In this document: positions 1 through 5,610 of the stretch, piece after piece
Layout: every line of letters starts with the position of its first letter
Position numbering within the stretch: position 1 is the first letter of the stretch
The notes under the pieces: model-generated
Databases searched by the model: none
The model's input: the letters and a program-made list of their open reading frames with translations, nothing else
What the model was told of the DNA's origin: nothing
DNA from: Verrucomicrobiota bacterium
Lineage (GTDB): Bacteria > Verrucomicrobiota > Verrucomicrobiia > Limisphaerales > UBA9464
Assembly (NCBI GenBank): GCA_947464705.1
Contig: CANHYD010000164.1
Coordinates: forward strand, 1 to 5,712
DNA length: 5,712 nucleotides
Direction: 5' to 3'
Made by a program: the position numbers and the translations under genes

Positions 1-301
1 CGCTGGAAAGGAGATTTAGGTTGGTGTTCCCATCGCTTCCGGTCCAATCCATCACATTGTTGGCCCAAGTGTTGGTCCGGGACCGCGTCTCACCCACTCC
101 GTGGTTGTTGACGTACCGGTCTTGGTGATCGTCGGTGTACAACTGAAGCGCCGTCTGCAACTGCTTGGCATTGTTCAGGCACACCATGCCCCCGGCCTTC
201 GACTTTGCTCGCGCCAAGGCCGGCAGGAGGAGGCCCGCCAAGATGGCGATGATCGCGATGACGACCAGGAGTTCGATGAGGGTGAAACCACGGGAACGCA
301 T
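1..301 (-). CDS. Prepilin-type N-terminal cleavage/methylation protein (pseudopilin-like), C-terminus outside window
   Basis: This is the first 100 codons of a gene that runs off the left edge. It opens MRSRGFTLIELLVVI, the class III signal of type IV pilins and type II secretion pseudopilins. A prepilin peptidase should cut after Gly5 and methylate Phe6. Glu10 is then the conserved Glu5 of the mature protein, and residues 6 to about 28 form the hydrophobic helix used for assembly. The part after the helix (CLNNAKQLQTALQLYTDDHQ) matches the family that is highly expanded in Verrucomicrobiota and Planctomycetota, where many copies are surface or secretion proteins rather than pilus subunits. 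ATG at 301 is chosen because it puts a short basic leader directly before the cleavage site; no good Shine-Dalgarno precedes it. It lies 76 nt downstream of the cytochrome b fusion gene on the same strand with no obvious terminator between, so read-through is possible. The individual role is unknown. Confidence 0.9.
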   Translation of the reverse strand, partial: MRSRGFTLIELLVVIAIIAILAGLLLPALARAKSKAGGMVCLNNAKQLQTALQLYTDDHQDRYVNNHGVGETRSRTNTWANNVMDWTGSDGNTNLNLLSS

Positions 302-377
302 GGTGAGAAGCTGCGGATTCCCGGGCCGCAACGGAAGCCTCAAGCGCGCCTGCAATGAAACCACGCATCCCAGCCCG

Positions 378-2198
378 TCACCGGCTCGCGCTCACCGGCT
401 TGAGCCAGGTCGAGGGGGCCGTGTCCTCCCGGATCCAATCGACAATGAGGCCGATTTCCTGCTCCGTCAGCCGACCATCTTTGAGGTAGGACGGCATTCG
501 GTCATTTCGAGAGCCGTAGAACTCCGCGTGGGTCGGATCAGAAATCAATCGCACCATCCAGGTGCGTGAACCCCAGCCCGTGAGGGTCGGCGCCGTGGCA
601 TCTTCATCCGCCTTGCGGAAGGCATGGCAATCGGTGCAACCAAAGGTCGTGGCCACATGCGCGCGGCCTGCCTCAACCCGCTGGAGTCGAGCCCCAGCCG
701 AGGCTCGATTGGCCGGAAGATCCGCCTCAGCCACGACCGCCTCGATCAAATCGTCGAGCGCACCCGGGTTTTTGGCCATCCGGGCTGGAAGCTTTTCCTG
801 GACGTAGCGGACCATCTTCCCGGTTCGAAACTTGGTGCCACCGTAGTAGGACAGGTTCGTCACCTGATCGGCCGTCAGCAAACCACGCAGCCAAGACGCC
901 GAGCCAAACCCTCGCAAATCTGGGGCGCTCGGCGACTCCGCGGAGACCAACCCCAATCCGTCATGCCCGCCATACCGATGGCAGGAGGCGCAGTGTTGAG
1001 CAAAAAGCCTCGGTCCGACTGTGGCGGGATCTTGCTTGAGAAGCGACACAGCTCCCTCGCGAGGTATCCCGCCGGCCGTCTTGATAAGACTCACCATCCG
1101 ATCGGCATCGACTTGCGCTTGAGCCAAGGCGGCCTGGAAGCCCGGATTGTTCGCGTCGCTTCTCATCGATTTGACGGTCAACAGCAGTGCTCCCACCAAC
1201 ACTGCACCCAGGAATCCCAGATTGAAGCGATGTCCCAACCGCCACCCCCCGATGAAGGGCATACCGGCCAGAATTCCCATAATGATTCCAGGGATGATGA
1301 TTGCACCCACCAGTTCGCCCTGGTGCCCGAACCATTGCGTCAGGAAATCCAGTTTCAGGAATTCAAACAGGAAGAGAAAGTACCACTCCGGTCTAGCCGC
1401 ATTGAACGGCAAGGTCGGATCAGCCGGAGCGTGCAACTCCGCCCCATGGTGCCGCACGGTCAGATAGACCACCGAGGCCAAGACTGCCAGGCAGGCCACC
1501 CCGTCCATCAGCACCTGGTCGGGCCAGAAATTCGCCTCCGGTTTGCGGTACGGCTGCTTGGCCGTGATGCCGTGTTTGCGGAACAACGCCACGTGGGCGG
1601 CGATGGCGGCAATCATCAATCCGGGCAAGACTCCGGCGTGAAGGGCAAAGAATCGGGTCAGCGTGTGGTGGCCGTAATCGGAACCGCCGACAACCAGCTT
1701 CTGAAGCGGCGGGCCGATGATCGGAACAATACCCACGAGACTCGTGGCCACCTTGGTCGCACCAAACCCTTTCTGATCCCAGGGCAACAAGTAACCCGTG
1801 AGGCCCAACCCCAACGTCAGCAGGAGCAGAACCACCCCGAACCAATAGTTGACCTCGCGCGGAGCTTTGTAGGCCCCGTCGATGATGACCTGAAGCAGGT
1901 GCAAGACCAACAACACGTGCATGGCTTGAGCCACGTAATGGTGCAGTCCCCGCAAGAACCATCCGCCCGTCATTTCGTGCTGGATGTAGTACACGCTCTC
2001 CCACGCCGAATTGGCGCTGGGACTATAGGCCATCCACAGCACCACACCCGTCAGGATCTGGACGAAGAAACAAAAACTCAGGGTGCTACCCCACACATAG
2101 CGCCACCGGGCTCCTCCGGGAATACGCTCGAAGAGCACTTCATGCAGCAACCCGGCCACCCCGGTGCGCTGATCGATCCACTGAATAAGCTTCTTCAT
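378..2198 (-). CDS. Cytochrome b6/subunit IV-like protein fused to a C-terminal diheme cytochrome c
   Basis: A 606-residue membrane protein, the probable quinol-oxidising core of a bc/b6f-type complex. Residues 1-210 are a b6-like four-helix domain with bis-histidine heme pairs H86/H100 and H187/H202. The 13- and 14-residue spacings are those of cytochrome b6, not mitochondrial cytochrome b. Residues about 229-345 resemble subunit IV: three further membrane helices and the Qo-site PEWY motif at 270-273. A linker leads to two cytochrome c domains with CASCH (403-407) and CTDCH (521-525). M462 and M568 (in RMPS) are likely distal ligands. Position 35, the cysteine that binds heme c-n/c-i in true b6, is valine here. 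ATG at 2198 is preferred over the in-frame ATG at 2252 because it gives the normal MKKLIQW b-type start, has an AAGGTGG ribosome site 7 nt upstream, and overlaps the Rieske stop as ATGA. The c domains probably replace a separate cytochrome c1 or f. Whether the acceptor is a soluble cytochrome or a terminal oxidase cannot be seen here. Confidence 0.96.
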   Translation of the reverse strand: MKKLIQWIDQRTGVAGLLHEVLFERIPGGARWRYVWGSTLSFCFFVQILTGVVLWMAYSPSANSAWESVYYIQHEMTGGWFLRGLHHYVAQAMHVLLVLHLLQVIIDGAYKAPREVNYWFGVVLLLLTLGLGLTGYLLPWDQKGFGATKVATSLVGIVPIIGPPLQKLVVGGSDYGHHTLTRFFALHAGVLPGLMIAAIAAHVALFRKHGITAKQPYRKPEANFWPDQVLMDGVACLAVLASVVYLTVRHHGAELHAPADPTLPFNAARPEWYFLFLFEFLKLDFLTQWFGHQGELVGAIIIPGIIMGILAGMPFIGGWRLGHRFNLGFLGAVLVGALLLTVKSMRSDANNPGFQAALAQAQVDADRMVSLIKTAGGIPREGAVSLLKQDPATVGPRLFAQHCASCHRYGGHDGLGLVSAESPSAPDLRGFGSASWLRGLLTADQVTNLSYYGGTKFRTGKMVRYVQEKLPARMAKNPGALDDLIEAVVAEADLPANRASAGARLQRVEAGRAHVATTFGCTDCHAFRKADEDATAPTLTGWGSRTWMVRLISDPTHAEFYGSRNDRMPSYLKDGRLTEQEIGLIVDWIREDTAPSTWLKPVSASR

Positions 2199-2740
2199 GT
2201 CAGAGCCACCTTTGCCGGGATGCCGGAGCGGAAATTCTGGAAACGCAACCACACGGACTCGCCACGAACCTCCACGGCCAGGGTGTCCATGGACCGCGGA
2301 CTCGGAGAGCGCGGATCATTGATCGAGCCATCCACTGCAAACGTGCTGTCATGGCAGGGGCAAAAGAAGGCTTTCCGGTCGGTCTGGTAGTCGATGAAGC
2401 AGCCGGCATGCGGGCAGACGGAATGCAGCGCCACGACCTGAGAGGGGCCTGTGCGGCGGAGGTACACCACCCCCACCGGGACAGCCTTGTCACGCGTCCA
2501 TGCATCCGAACGGCCGCTGATGACCGCAACTCGAACCGGGGTGCCGTCAGCGGGCACGCTCGATAATCCACCCACGGAAATCCAATCACCATCACCACTA
2601 TTTCGAGAAAGCGGATCAAGCCATGCCACCAAGCCGGAGGCCAATGGCACGGCTGCACAACAAGCACCGACGGCCCCCGCGGCGGCTTCGGTCAAAAACC
2701 GTCGGCGCGGCTGGGCTCCTGAGTCTGGGGTTGAATCCAT
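2195..2740 (-). CDS. Rieske [2Fe-2S] protein of the cytochrome bc/b6f-type complex
   Basis: A 181-residue Rieske protein that takes the first electron from quinol at the Qo site and passes it to the cytochrome c part of the complex. It begins with a Tat-like motif RRRFL (12-16) and one membrane segment (about 19-40), as expected for a Tat-exported, N-terminally anchored Rieske protein. Cluster box 1 is CPHAGC (109-114) and box 2 is CPCHDSTF (127-134). Ligands are C109, H111, C127 and H130, with C114 and C129 as the stabilising disulfide. The proline-loop equivalent is near SPRSMDTL (147-154). Box 1 has Pro and Ala where the usual form is CTHLGC. In box 2 the usual Gly is Asp131, the potential-raising Ser132 is kept, and the usual Tyr is Phe134. 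The stop codon overlaps the cytochrome b start by 4 nt, so the two are almost certainly cotranscribed and translationally coupled. The ATG at 2740 is followed directly by the Tat leader; only a distant GAGGGA precedes it. Confidence 0.96.
   Translation of the reverse strand: MDSTPDSGAQPRRRFLTEAAAGAVGACCAAVPLASGLVAWLDPLSRNSGDGDWISVGGLSSVPADGTPVRVAVISGRSDAWTRDKAVPVGVVYLRRTGPSQVVALHSVCPHAGCFIDYQTDRKAFFCPCHDSTFAVDGSINDPRSPSPRSMDTLAVEVRGESVWLRFQNFRSGIPAKVALT
2206..2212 (-). promoter_or_regulatory. Ribosome binding site of the cytochrome b fusion gene
   Basis: On the minus strand the sequence AAGGTGG ends 7 nt before the ATG at 2198. It is the best Shine-Dalgarno match among the genes in this window. 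It lies inside the last codons of the Rieske gene and supports the 2198 start over the longer in-frame start at 2252. Confidence 0.7.
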
Positions 2741-2775
2741 AGGGGGTCACGTCCCTCGAGGTAGAGGTCGAAGAC

Positions 2776-2799
2776 GACCGCGGACGGTGCCTCGCGGTC
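2776..2799. repeat. GC-rich inverted repeat in the leader region of the Rieske gene
   Basis: GACCGCG (2776-2782) and CGCGGTC (2793-2799) are a perfect 7-bp inverted repeat with a 10-nt loop, 36 nt or more upstream of the Rieske start. Read on the plus strand it is followed after 4 nt by five T (2804-2808), so it looks like a weak intrinsic terminator pointing towards the riboswitch operon. No plus-strand gene ends there. On the minus strand it would be a hairpin in the Rieske mRNA leader without a following T-run. It could also be an operator or have no function. Confidence 0.4.
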
Positions 2800-2868
2800 C
2801 GGATTTTTCCAGCGATAACGGCAAATTTCTTAGAGCGGCTTTGTTTGAAACTTGATTTGCGCCGGCGG

Positions 2869-2897
2869 TTGGAGTTTCTACAGACCAGTTCTTTGAT
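2869..2897 (+). promoter_or_regulatory. Candidate sigma-70-like promoter for the riboswitch-controlled operon
   Basis: TTGGAG (2869-2874) and TTTGAT (2892-2897) are separated by 17 nt and match the -35 and -10 consensus at 3 and 4 of 6 positions. Transcription would start near 2904, about 30 nt before the first riboswitch stem, which is a sensible place. The match is weak, and promoter rules for this phylum are poorly known to me, so this is a placement suggestion only. I found no convincing promoter for the divergent Rieske gene in the same gap. Confidence 0.25.
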
Positions 2898-2933
2898 GGT
2901 CGTTTTCCTCACAGAAAATGCCCAATACCAAAA

Positions 2934-3091
2934 CATCTTTGGAAGTGCAGGAACGCCGTGAGAATCGGCGACGGTTGCGCCACTGTATCAGGCAACAGAC
3001 CCCCTGGTCGTACACGACAGTCACTGGACGCGAGTCTGGGAAGGCGGGGGCGAGGTTCGAAGCCTGTAGTCAGGATATTGCGCCAAAGGTG
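2934..3091 (+). promoter_or_regulatory. Cobalamin (B12) riboswitch aptamer
   Basis: The RNA binds a cobalamin and normally turns off downstream genes when B12 is plentiful. The parts appear in family order. A closing stem pairs CATCTTTGG (2934-2942) with CCAAAGGTG (3083-3091), 9 bp with one G-U. Next comes GGAA and a hairpin CGCCG/CGGCG (2954-2970) whose loop TGAGAAT matches the family's 'GTGxxAAxx' loop. It is followed by TTGCGCCACTGTA (2975-2987), the counterpart of the conserved CGCAACxGTA. A hairpin with a GCGA tetraloop (about 3024-3039) runs into the conserved TGGGAAGGC (3037-3045). AGGC (3042-3045) pairs with GCCT (3062-3065). The B12 box AGTCAGGATATTGCGCC lies at 3068-3084, with CAG/TTG pairing across GATA. 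Orientation is plus, so the regulated gene is the PEP-CTERM protein at 3343 and its operon, not the divergent Rieske gene. Which cobalamin form it prefers cannot be told by eye. Confidence 0.93.
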
Positions 3092-3102
3092 CTCGTCGGG
3101 TC

Positions 3103-3160
3103 GCGGCTCTGTGCCGCAACCGCTTCGCCGCAAAGCGAAGGATGAGGCCAGACCATCCTT
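3103..3160 (+). repeat. Hairpin cluster between aptamer and terminator, including two mutually exclusive stems
   Basis: Three perfect stems follow the aptamer: GCGGC/GCCGC (3103-3107 with 3113-3117), CTTCGC/GCGAAG (3123-3128 with 3135-3140) and AAGGATG/CATCCTT (3138-3144 with 3154-3160). The last two share bases 3138-3140 and cannot both form fully. GCGGC at 3103 can also pair with a second GCCGC at 3127-3131. Such alternatives fit a riboswitch expression platform or its distal P13-type arm, but no mechanism is proven by inspection. Confidence 0.5.
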
Positions 3161-3196
3161 GCCGATGCGGCGGGATGGAAACATTCCGAATGTCTG

Positions 3197-3244
3197 ACGC
3201 CTTCATTCCCTGTTTTGCCGGTGGATGGGAGGCGTTTTGTGTTT
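3197..3244 (+). terminator. Candidate intrinsic terminator in the riboswitch leader
   Basis: ACGCCT (3197-3202) pairs with AGGCGT (3230-3235). CCC (3208-3210) with GGG (3227-3229) continues the stem after a 5-nt bulge. A T-rich tail TTTTGTGTTT (3235-3244) follows. It sits between the aptamer and the first start codon, where a B12-dependent transcription stop would be expected. The upstream GGGATG (3172-3177) could compete by pairing with CAT(T)CCC (3204-3210), a possible antiterminator. The bulged stem makes this moderate evidence. Confidence 0.5.
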
Positions 3245-3297
3245 CCAACACTCACGCACTCCGTGTCCCCCGGCCTGGTCTCTATTGACACAACCCA

Positions 3298-3322
3298 GGC
3301 AAGCCCCTGAACCCGGCTTGCC
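3298..3322 (+). repeat. Perfect 8-bp hairpin just upstream of the PEP-CTERM gene start
   Basis: GGCAAGCC (3298-3305) and GGCTTGCC (3315-3322) form an 8-bp stem with a 9-nt loop, ending 20 nt before the ATG at 3343. No T-run follows, so it is not a standard terminator. An alternative 6-bp stem GCCTGG/CCAGGC (3273-3278 with 3295-3300) uses the same GGC at 3298-3300, so the two exclude each other. Its place next to the start codon suggests control of ribosome access or mRNA stability. Confidence 0.5.
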
Positions 3323-3342
3323 GTTGCCGTGAACTAGAGACC

Positions 3343-4221
3343 ATGAACACCGTCCGAACATTCCGTACCCGAAAACCAAGACTTCACCCGCGGGGATCTC
3401 TCACTCCGAAAGTGATGATCGCAGCCTGCGCGATCCTCTCTGTCCAAGCCCAATACCCCGCTTCCGTGGTGGAGTACCGATCCGGAACCGGCTTCTCCCC
3501 GGGCTACACCAACACCGCCTCGGCGATCGGGATGCCCAGCCGCATCACCAGCGGCCAATATGGTGGCCCCGTGGATCCATTCTCCCCGCCTTACACCCAA
3601 GAGCAGCTGGTCAGCATCGGTGCGGGAGGCTCTCTGACGCTGCGTTGGGATTCACCGCTCAAGGATGCGCCAGGAAATCCGTACGGGATGGATTTCACAG
3701 TGTTCGGCAGCACCGGGTTCCTCATGACCAATGATTACGATGCCAATTGGAGCCCCATCGGCAAGCCAGCCACCGACGGATCCCTCTTCAACCCCAATTC
3801 GGGCACCCAGCGGATTAGCGTCAGTAGCGATGGCAAAACTTGGTATGTGCTGGACCCTGCTCGGTCACCCAAGGTGGACCACTATTATCCGACCGACGGA
3901 TCGGGCGACTTCGGAATTCCGATGAGCGCCTCGCTGCAGCCGGCCGAGTTCTCTGGGAAAACTTTGGGTCAACTGCGCGAGCTCTACCGAGGCTCGGCCG
4001 GAGGGTCCAGCTTCGACCTGGCCTGGGCCTTGGATGCCAATGGCAAACCCGTGGGCCTGAGCGAAGCCTCCTACATTCGAATCGAGGTACTCAGTGGCAA
4101 GGCCGACATCGACGGGCTTTCCAGGGTCAGCACGGTGCCCGAGCCGCAGACTTGGGCGTTGATGGCTTCCGCGATGGCCGGGCTATGGGCCTGGCGAAAG
4201 TTTCCCCAATCGCTTCCGTGA
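3343..4221 (+). CDS. PEP-CTERM sorting-domain surface protein, first gene of the B12-riboswitch operon
   Basis: A 292-residue exported protein. The basic N-terminus and hydrophobic stretch around 24-36 (MIAACAILSVQA) form a signal peptide with likely cleavage near residue 36. The C-terminus carries a PEP-CTERM signal: VPEP at 265-268, a hydrophobic helix 271-284, then basic R285-K286. An exosortase should process it in the cell envelope. The mature region is glycine-, serine- and aromatic-rich, probably beta-sheet, with recognisable blocks YRSGTGFSPGYTNTASAIG (45-63), NPYGMDFTVFGSTGF (112-126) and SVSSDGKTWYVLDP (159-172). These resemble a family of uncharacterised cell-surface proteins, but I cannot name an experimentally known member. 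It lacks cysteines and enzyme motifs. The ATG at 3343 is chosen because it includes the basic n-region; Met25 (3415) is a poorer alternative. Position behind a cobalamin riboswitch suggests a role in capturing or handling corrinoids at the surface; this is inference from context only. Confidence 0.9.
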   Translation: MNTVRTFRTRKPRLHPRGSLTPKVMIAACAILSVQAQYPASVVEYRSGTGFSPGYTNTASAIGMPSRITSGQYGGPVDPFSPPYTQEQLVSIGAGGSLTLRWDSPLKDAPGNPYGMDFTVFGSTGFLMTNDYDANWSPIGKPATDGSLFNPNSGTQRISVSSDGKTWYVLDPARSPKVDHYYPTDGSGDFGIPMSASLQPAEFSGKTLGQLRELYRGSAGGSSFDLAWALDANGKPVGLSEASYIRIEVLSGKADIDGLSRVSTVPEPQTWALMASAMAGLWAWRKFPQSLP

Positions 4222-4235
4222 AAGAATCCCCCGAG

Positions 4236-4589
4236 ATGGCACGCCTTGCCACCGTATCGGAAACCCAGTGCCCGCTCTGCGGTCAGGCCAATGCCTGCCG
4301 CAGGGCCGCAGGCGCTGATCCGTTTCCGGAACGGTGTTGGTGCGAGGATGTGAGCCTATCAACTGAGGTACTGGAACGCATTCCGCCCCATCTCCAACAA
4401 AAAGCCTGCCTTTGTCCAACGTGCGCGGGATGCCCAACGCCGGCCCGGGAGCCTCTGCCCGGGCCGGAAGAGCCAGACACCTACTTCACGGAGGACGGAC
4501 GGATGGTCTTCACCCGTGCCTACCATCTTCGCCGAGGCTACTGTTGTAGGAATGGTTGCCGCCACTGTCCCTACGGCGACAAAACCTGA
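4236..4589 (+). CDS. Small cysteine-rich protein: CWC-type region fused to DUF5522-like region
   Basis: A 117-residue cytoplasmic-looking protein with 13 cysteines and no signal peptide. The N-terminal part has CPLCGQANAC (12-21), CWC (34-36) and CLCPTCAGC (58-66), the pattern of the cysteine-rich CWC family. The C-terminal part, DTYFTEDGRMVFTRAYHLRR (81-100) followed by GYCCRNGCRHCPYG (101-114), is the DUF5522 signature as I remember it. Paired CxxC and CxC motifs imply zinc or iron-sulfur binding, but no activity is known to me for either part. It follows the PEP-CTERM stop by 14 nt and precedes the next gene by 28 nt, so it is probably in the same transcript. ATG at 4236 is taken as start. 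An in-frame GTG at 4218 would overlap the previous stop as GTGA and add six residues (VKESPE). The longer open frame upstream lies inside the PEP-CTERM gene and is spurious. Confidence 0.85.
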   Translation: MARLATVSETQCPLCGQANACRRAAGADPFPERCWCEDVSLSTEVLERIPPHLQQKACLCPTCAGCPTPAREPLPGPEEPDTYFTEDGRMVFTRAYHLRRGYCCRNGCRHCPYGDKT

Positions 4590-4617
4590 TCGAAATTTCC
4601 GAACCCTCTCCGTCGCC

Positions 4618-5610
4618 ATGAACTCGTCGCTTCACCGAGACCACTGCGCTGCTCAGGCTTTTTGTCTGACAGCCTGCCTCGTGATTTCTGCCCAAGGAGC
4701 GACCATTGTGGAACCCTTCGACACCGATCCTGCCGTTCGAGGGTGGCGTCCCTGGGGAGACACCTCCCTCTTCCACTGGGACGCTTTGGGCCAGCGAATG
4801 GAGGTGGTCTGGGACTCATCGCGTCCGAACAGTTTTTTTGCTCTCCCTCTGCCGACCACACTCGGCACCCACGACGATTTCAGCTTCGCCTTCGATCTCA
4901 CCCTGGAATCCCACGCCGTGGCTGTGGTCAGCGGGCAATCCGGATCCTTTCAAATCGCAGCCGGCTTGGTCCGGCAGGCGGATGTCCTGGCCACCAACTA
5001 TTCACGAGGCTCCTTCCCCGGGGCCAAGAACACCGTGGAGTGGACCTGGTTTGGCGAATCAGGTGCCGTTTCCTCGTCAGTCTCTCCGGTGATTGTCCCA
5101 TCCGACGGCCGCTTGCCGTGGGGCTATGCCGATAGCTATGTGACACTCGAACTCGGTCGCCGTTACCGGTTTCAACTGGCCTACACAGCAACGCTTCGGA
5201 CGGCCCGGATGTCCATGGCGACCGACGGCCAACCCGGCCCTGAACTCGCGGACGTCGTGTTGCCGGCCAATTTCACGCGATTCAACGTCGATGCCTTCGC
5301 CATCAGCAGCTATTCGGCTGCCGGCCAAAACCCGCTCTATGCCGGCTCCGTGCTGGCCCAGGGCTGGATCGATAACGTTTCGATCACCCTGCCCGATCCC
5401 GTAACCCTGCGCCTCCGAGCACGCGATGGCGGGGTAGCGCTCGATGCCTTAGCGGGATGGCGCTACACCTTGGAAGCCTCGAGCAACCTCACCGACTGGA
5501 GCCGGGTTGCCGAAACCCTCGCTTCAAACTCCGGTGAGCTCGAACTGTGGGACCCGCGAGATGCGTGGTTACCCGAACAATTCTACCGCGTGGTTGCCGT
5601 TCGCCCATGA
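4618..5610 (+). CDS. Secreted beta-rich protein with C-terminal 'SNLTDW...FYRV' module
   Basis: A 330-residue exported protein. Residues 11-28 form a signal peptide, probably cut after the alanine in SAQGA (24-28). An LTAC (17-20) resembles a lipobox but sits mid-way in the hydrophobic stretch, so lipid attachment is less likely. Residues about 29-258 start IVEPFDTDPAVRGW and end AQGWIDNVSI, a pattern like the concanavalin/LamG-type beta-sandwich seen in many secreted proteins of this phylum; I see no catalytic motif. Residues about 262-330 contain YTLEASSNLTDWSRV (283-297) and QFYRVVAV (321-328). This small C-terminal module recurs in Verrucomicrobiota secreted proteins. ATG 4618 is chosen over the in-frame ATG 4516 because the latter lies inside the preceding gene and would bury the signal peptide. 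It is 28 nt behind the cysteine-rich gene, and its stop overlaps the next start. Function unknown; context suggests B12-responsive expression. Confidence 0.88.
   Translation: MNSSLHRDHCAAQAFCLTACLVISAQGATIVEPFDTDPAVRGWRPWGDTSLFHWDALGQRMEVVWDSSRPNSFFALPLPTTLGTHDDFSFAFDLTLESHAVAVVSGQSGSFQIAAGLVRQADVLATNYSRGSFPGAKNTVEWTWFGESGAVSSSVSPVIVPSDGRLPWGYADSYVTLELGRRYRFQLAYTATLRTARMSMATDGQPGPELADVVLPANFTRFNVDAFAISSYSAAGQNPLYAGSVLAQGWIDNVSITLPDPVTLRLRARDGGVALDALAGWRYTLEASSNLTDWSRVAETLASNSGELELWDPRDAWLPEQFYRVVAVRP

Noticed and set aside
90..368. Minus-strand open frame over the prepilin head
   Set aside because: It is in a different frame from the clear prepilin signal sequence at 301 to 1.
378..399. Direct repeat TCACCGGC (378-385 and 392-399) at the end of the cytochrome fusion gene
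   Set aside because: Only 8 nt, within GC-rich coding sequence at the stop codon; chance is a sufficient explanation.
2199..2252. Eighteen-codon N-terminal extension of the cytochrome b fusion (start at 2252)
   Set aside because: The extension lies in the Rieske coding region, has no family match, and the ATG at 2198 has a ribosome site and the ATGA overlap.
624..2390. Long plus-strand open frame of 588 codons
   Set aside because: It is antisense to the cytochrome b fusion and Rieske genes, has a low-complexity Q/R/H-rich composition and no recognisable domain, while the minus strand encodes clear heme and cluster motifs. It is a GC-bias shadow.
2918..3197. Two short plus-strand open frames in the intergenic region
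   Set aside because: They coincide with the cobalamin aptamer and its leader. Conserved RNA elements explain the sequence, and the peptides look random.
3285..3290. Perfect TTGACA resembling a -35 box just upstream of the PEP-CTERM gene
   Set aside because: No acceptable -10 element lies 16-18 nt downstream (CTGAAC region), and it is within an inverted-repeat loop. An internal promoter here is not supported.
3021..3291. Short minus-strand open frames antisense to the riboswitch leader
   Set aside because: No ribosome sites, no protein motifs, and overlap with RNA structure on the other strand.
3840..4235. Upstream extension of the cysteine-rich gene's open frame
   Set aside because: It overlaps the PEP-CTERM gene in another frame and has shadow-like composition; the domain pattern begins only after 4236.
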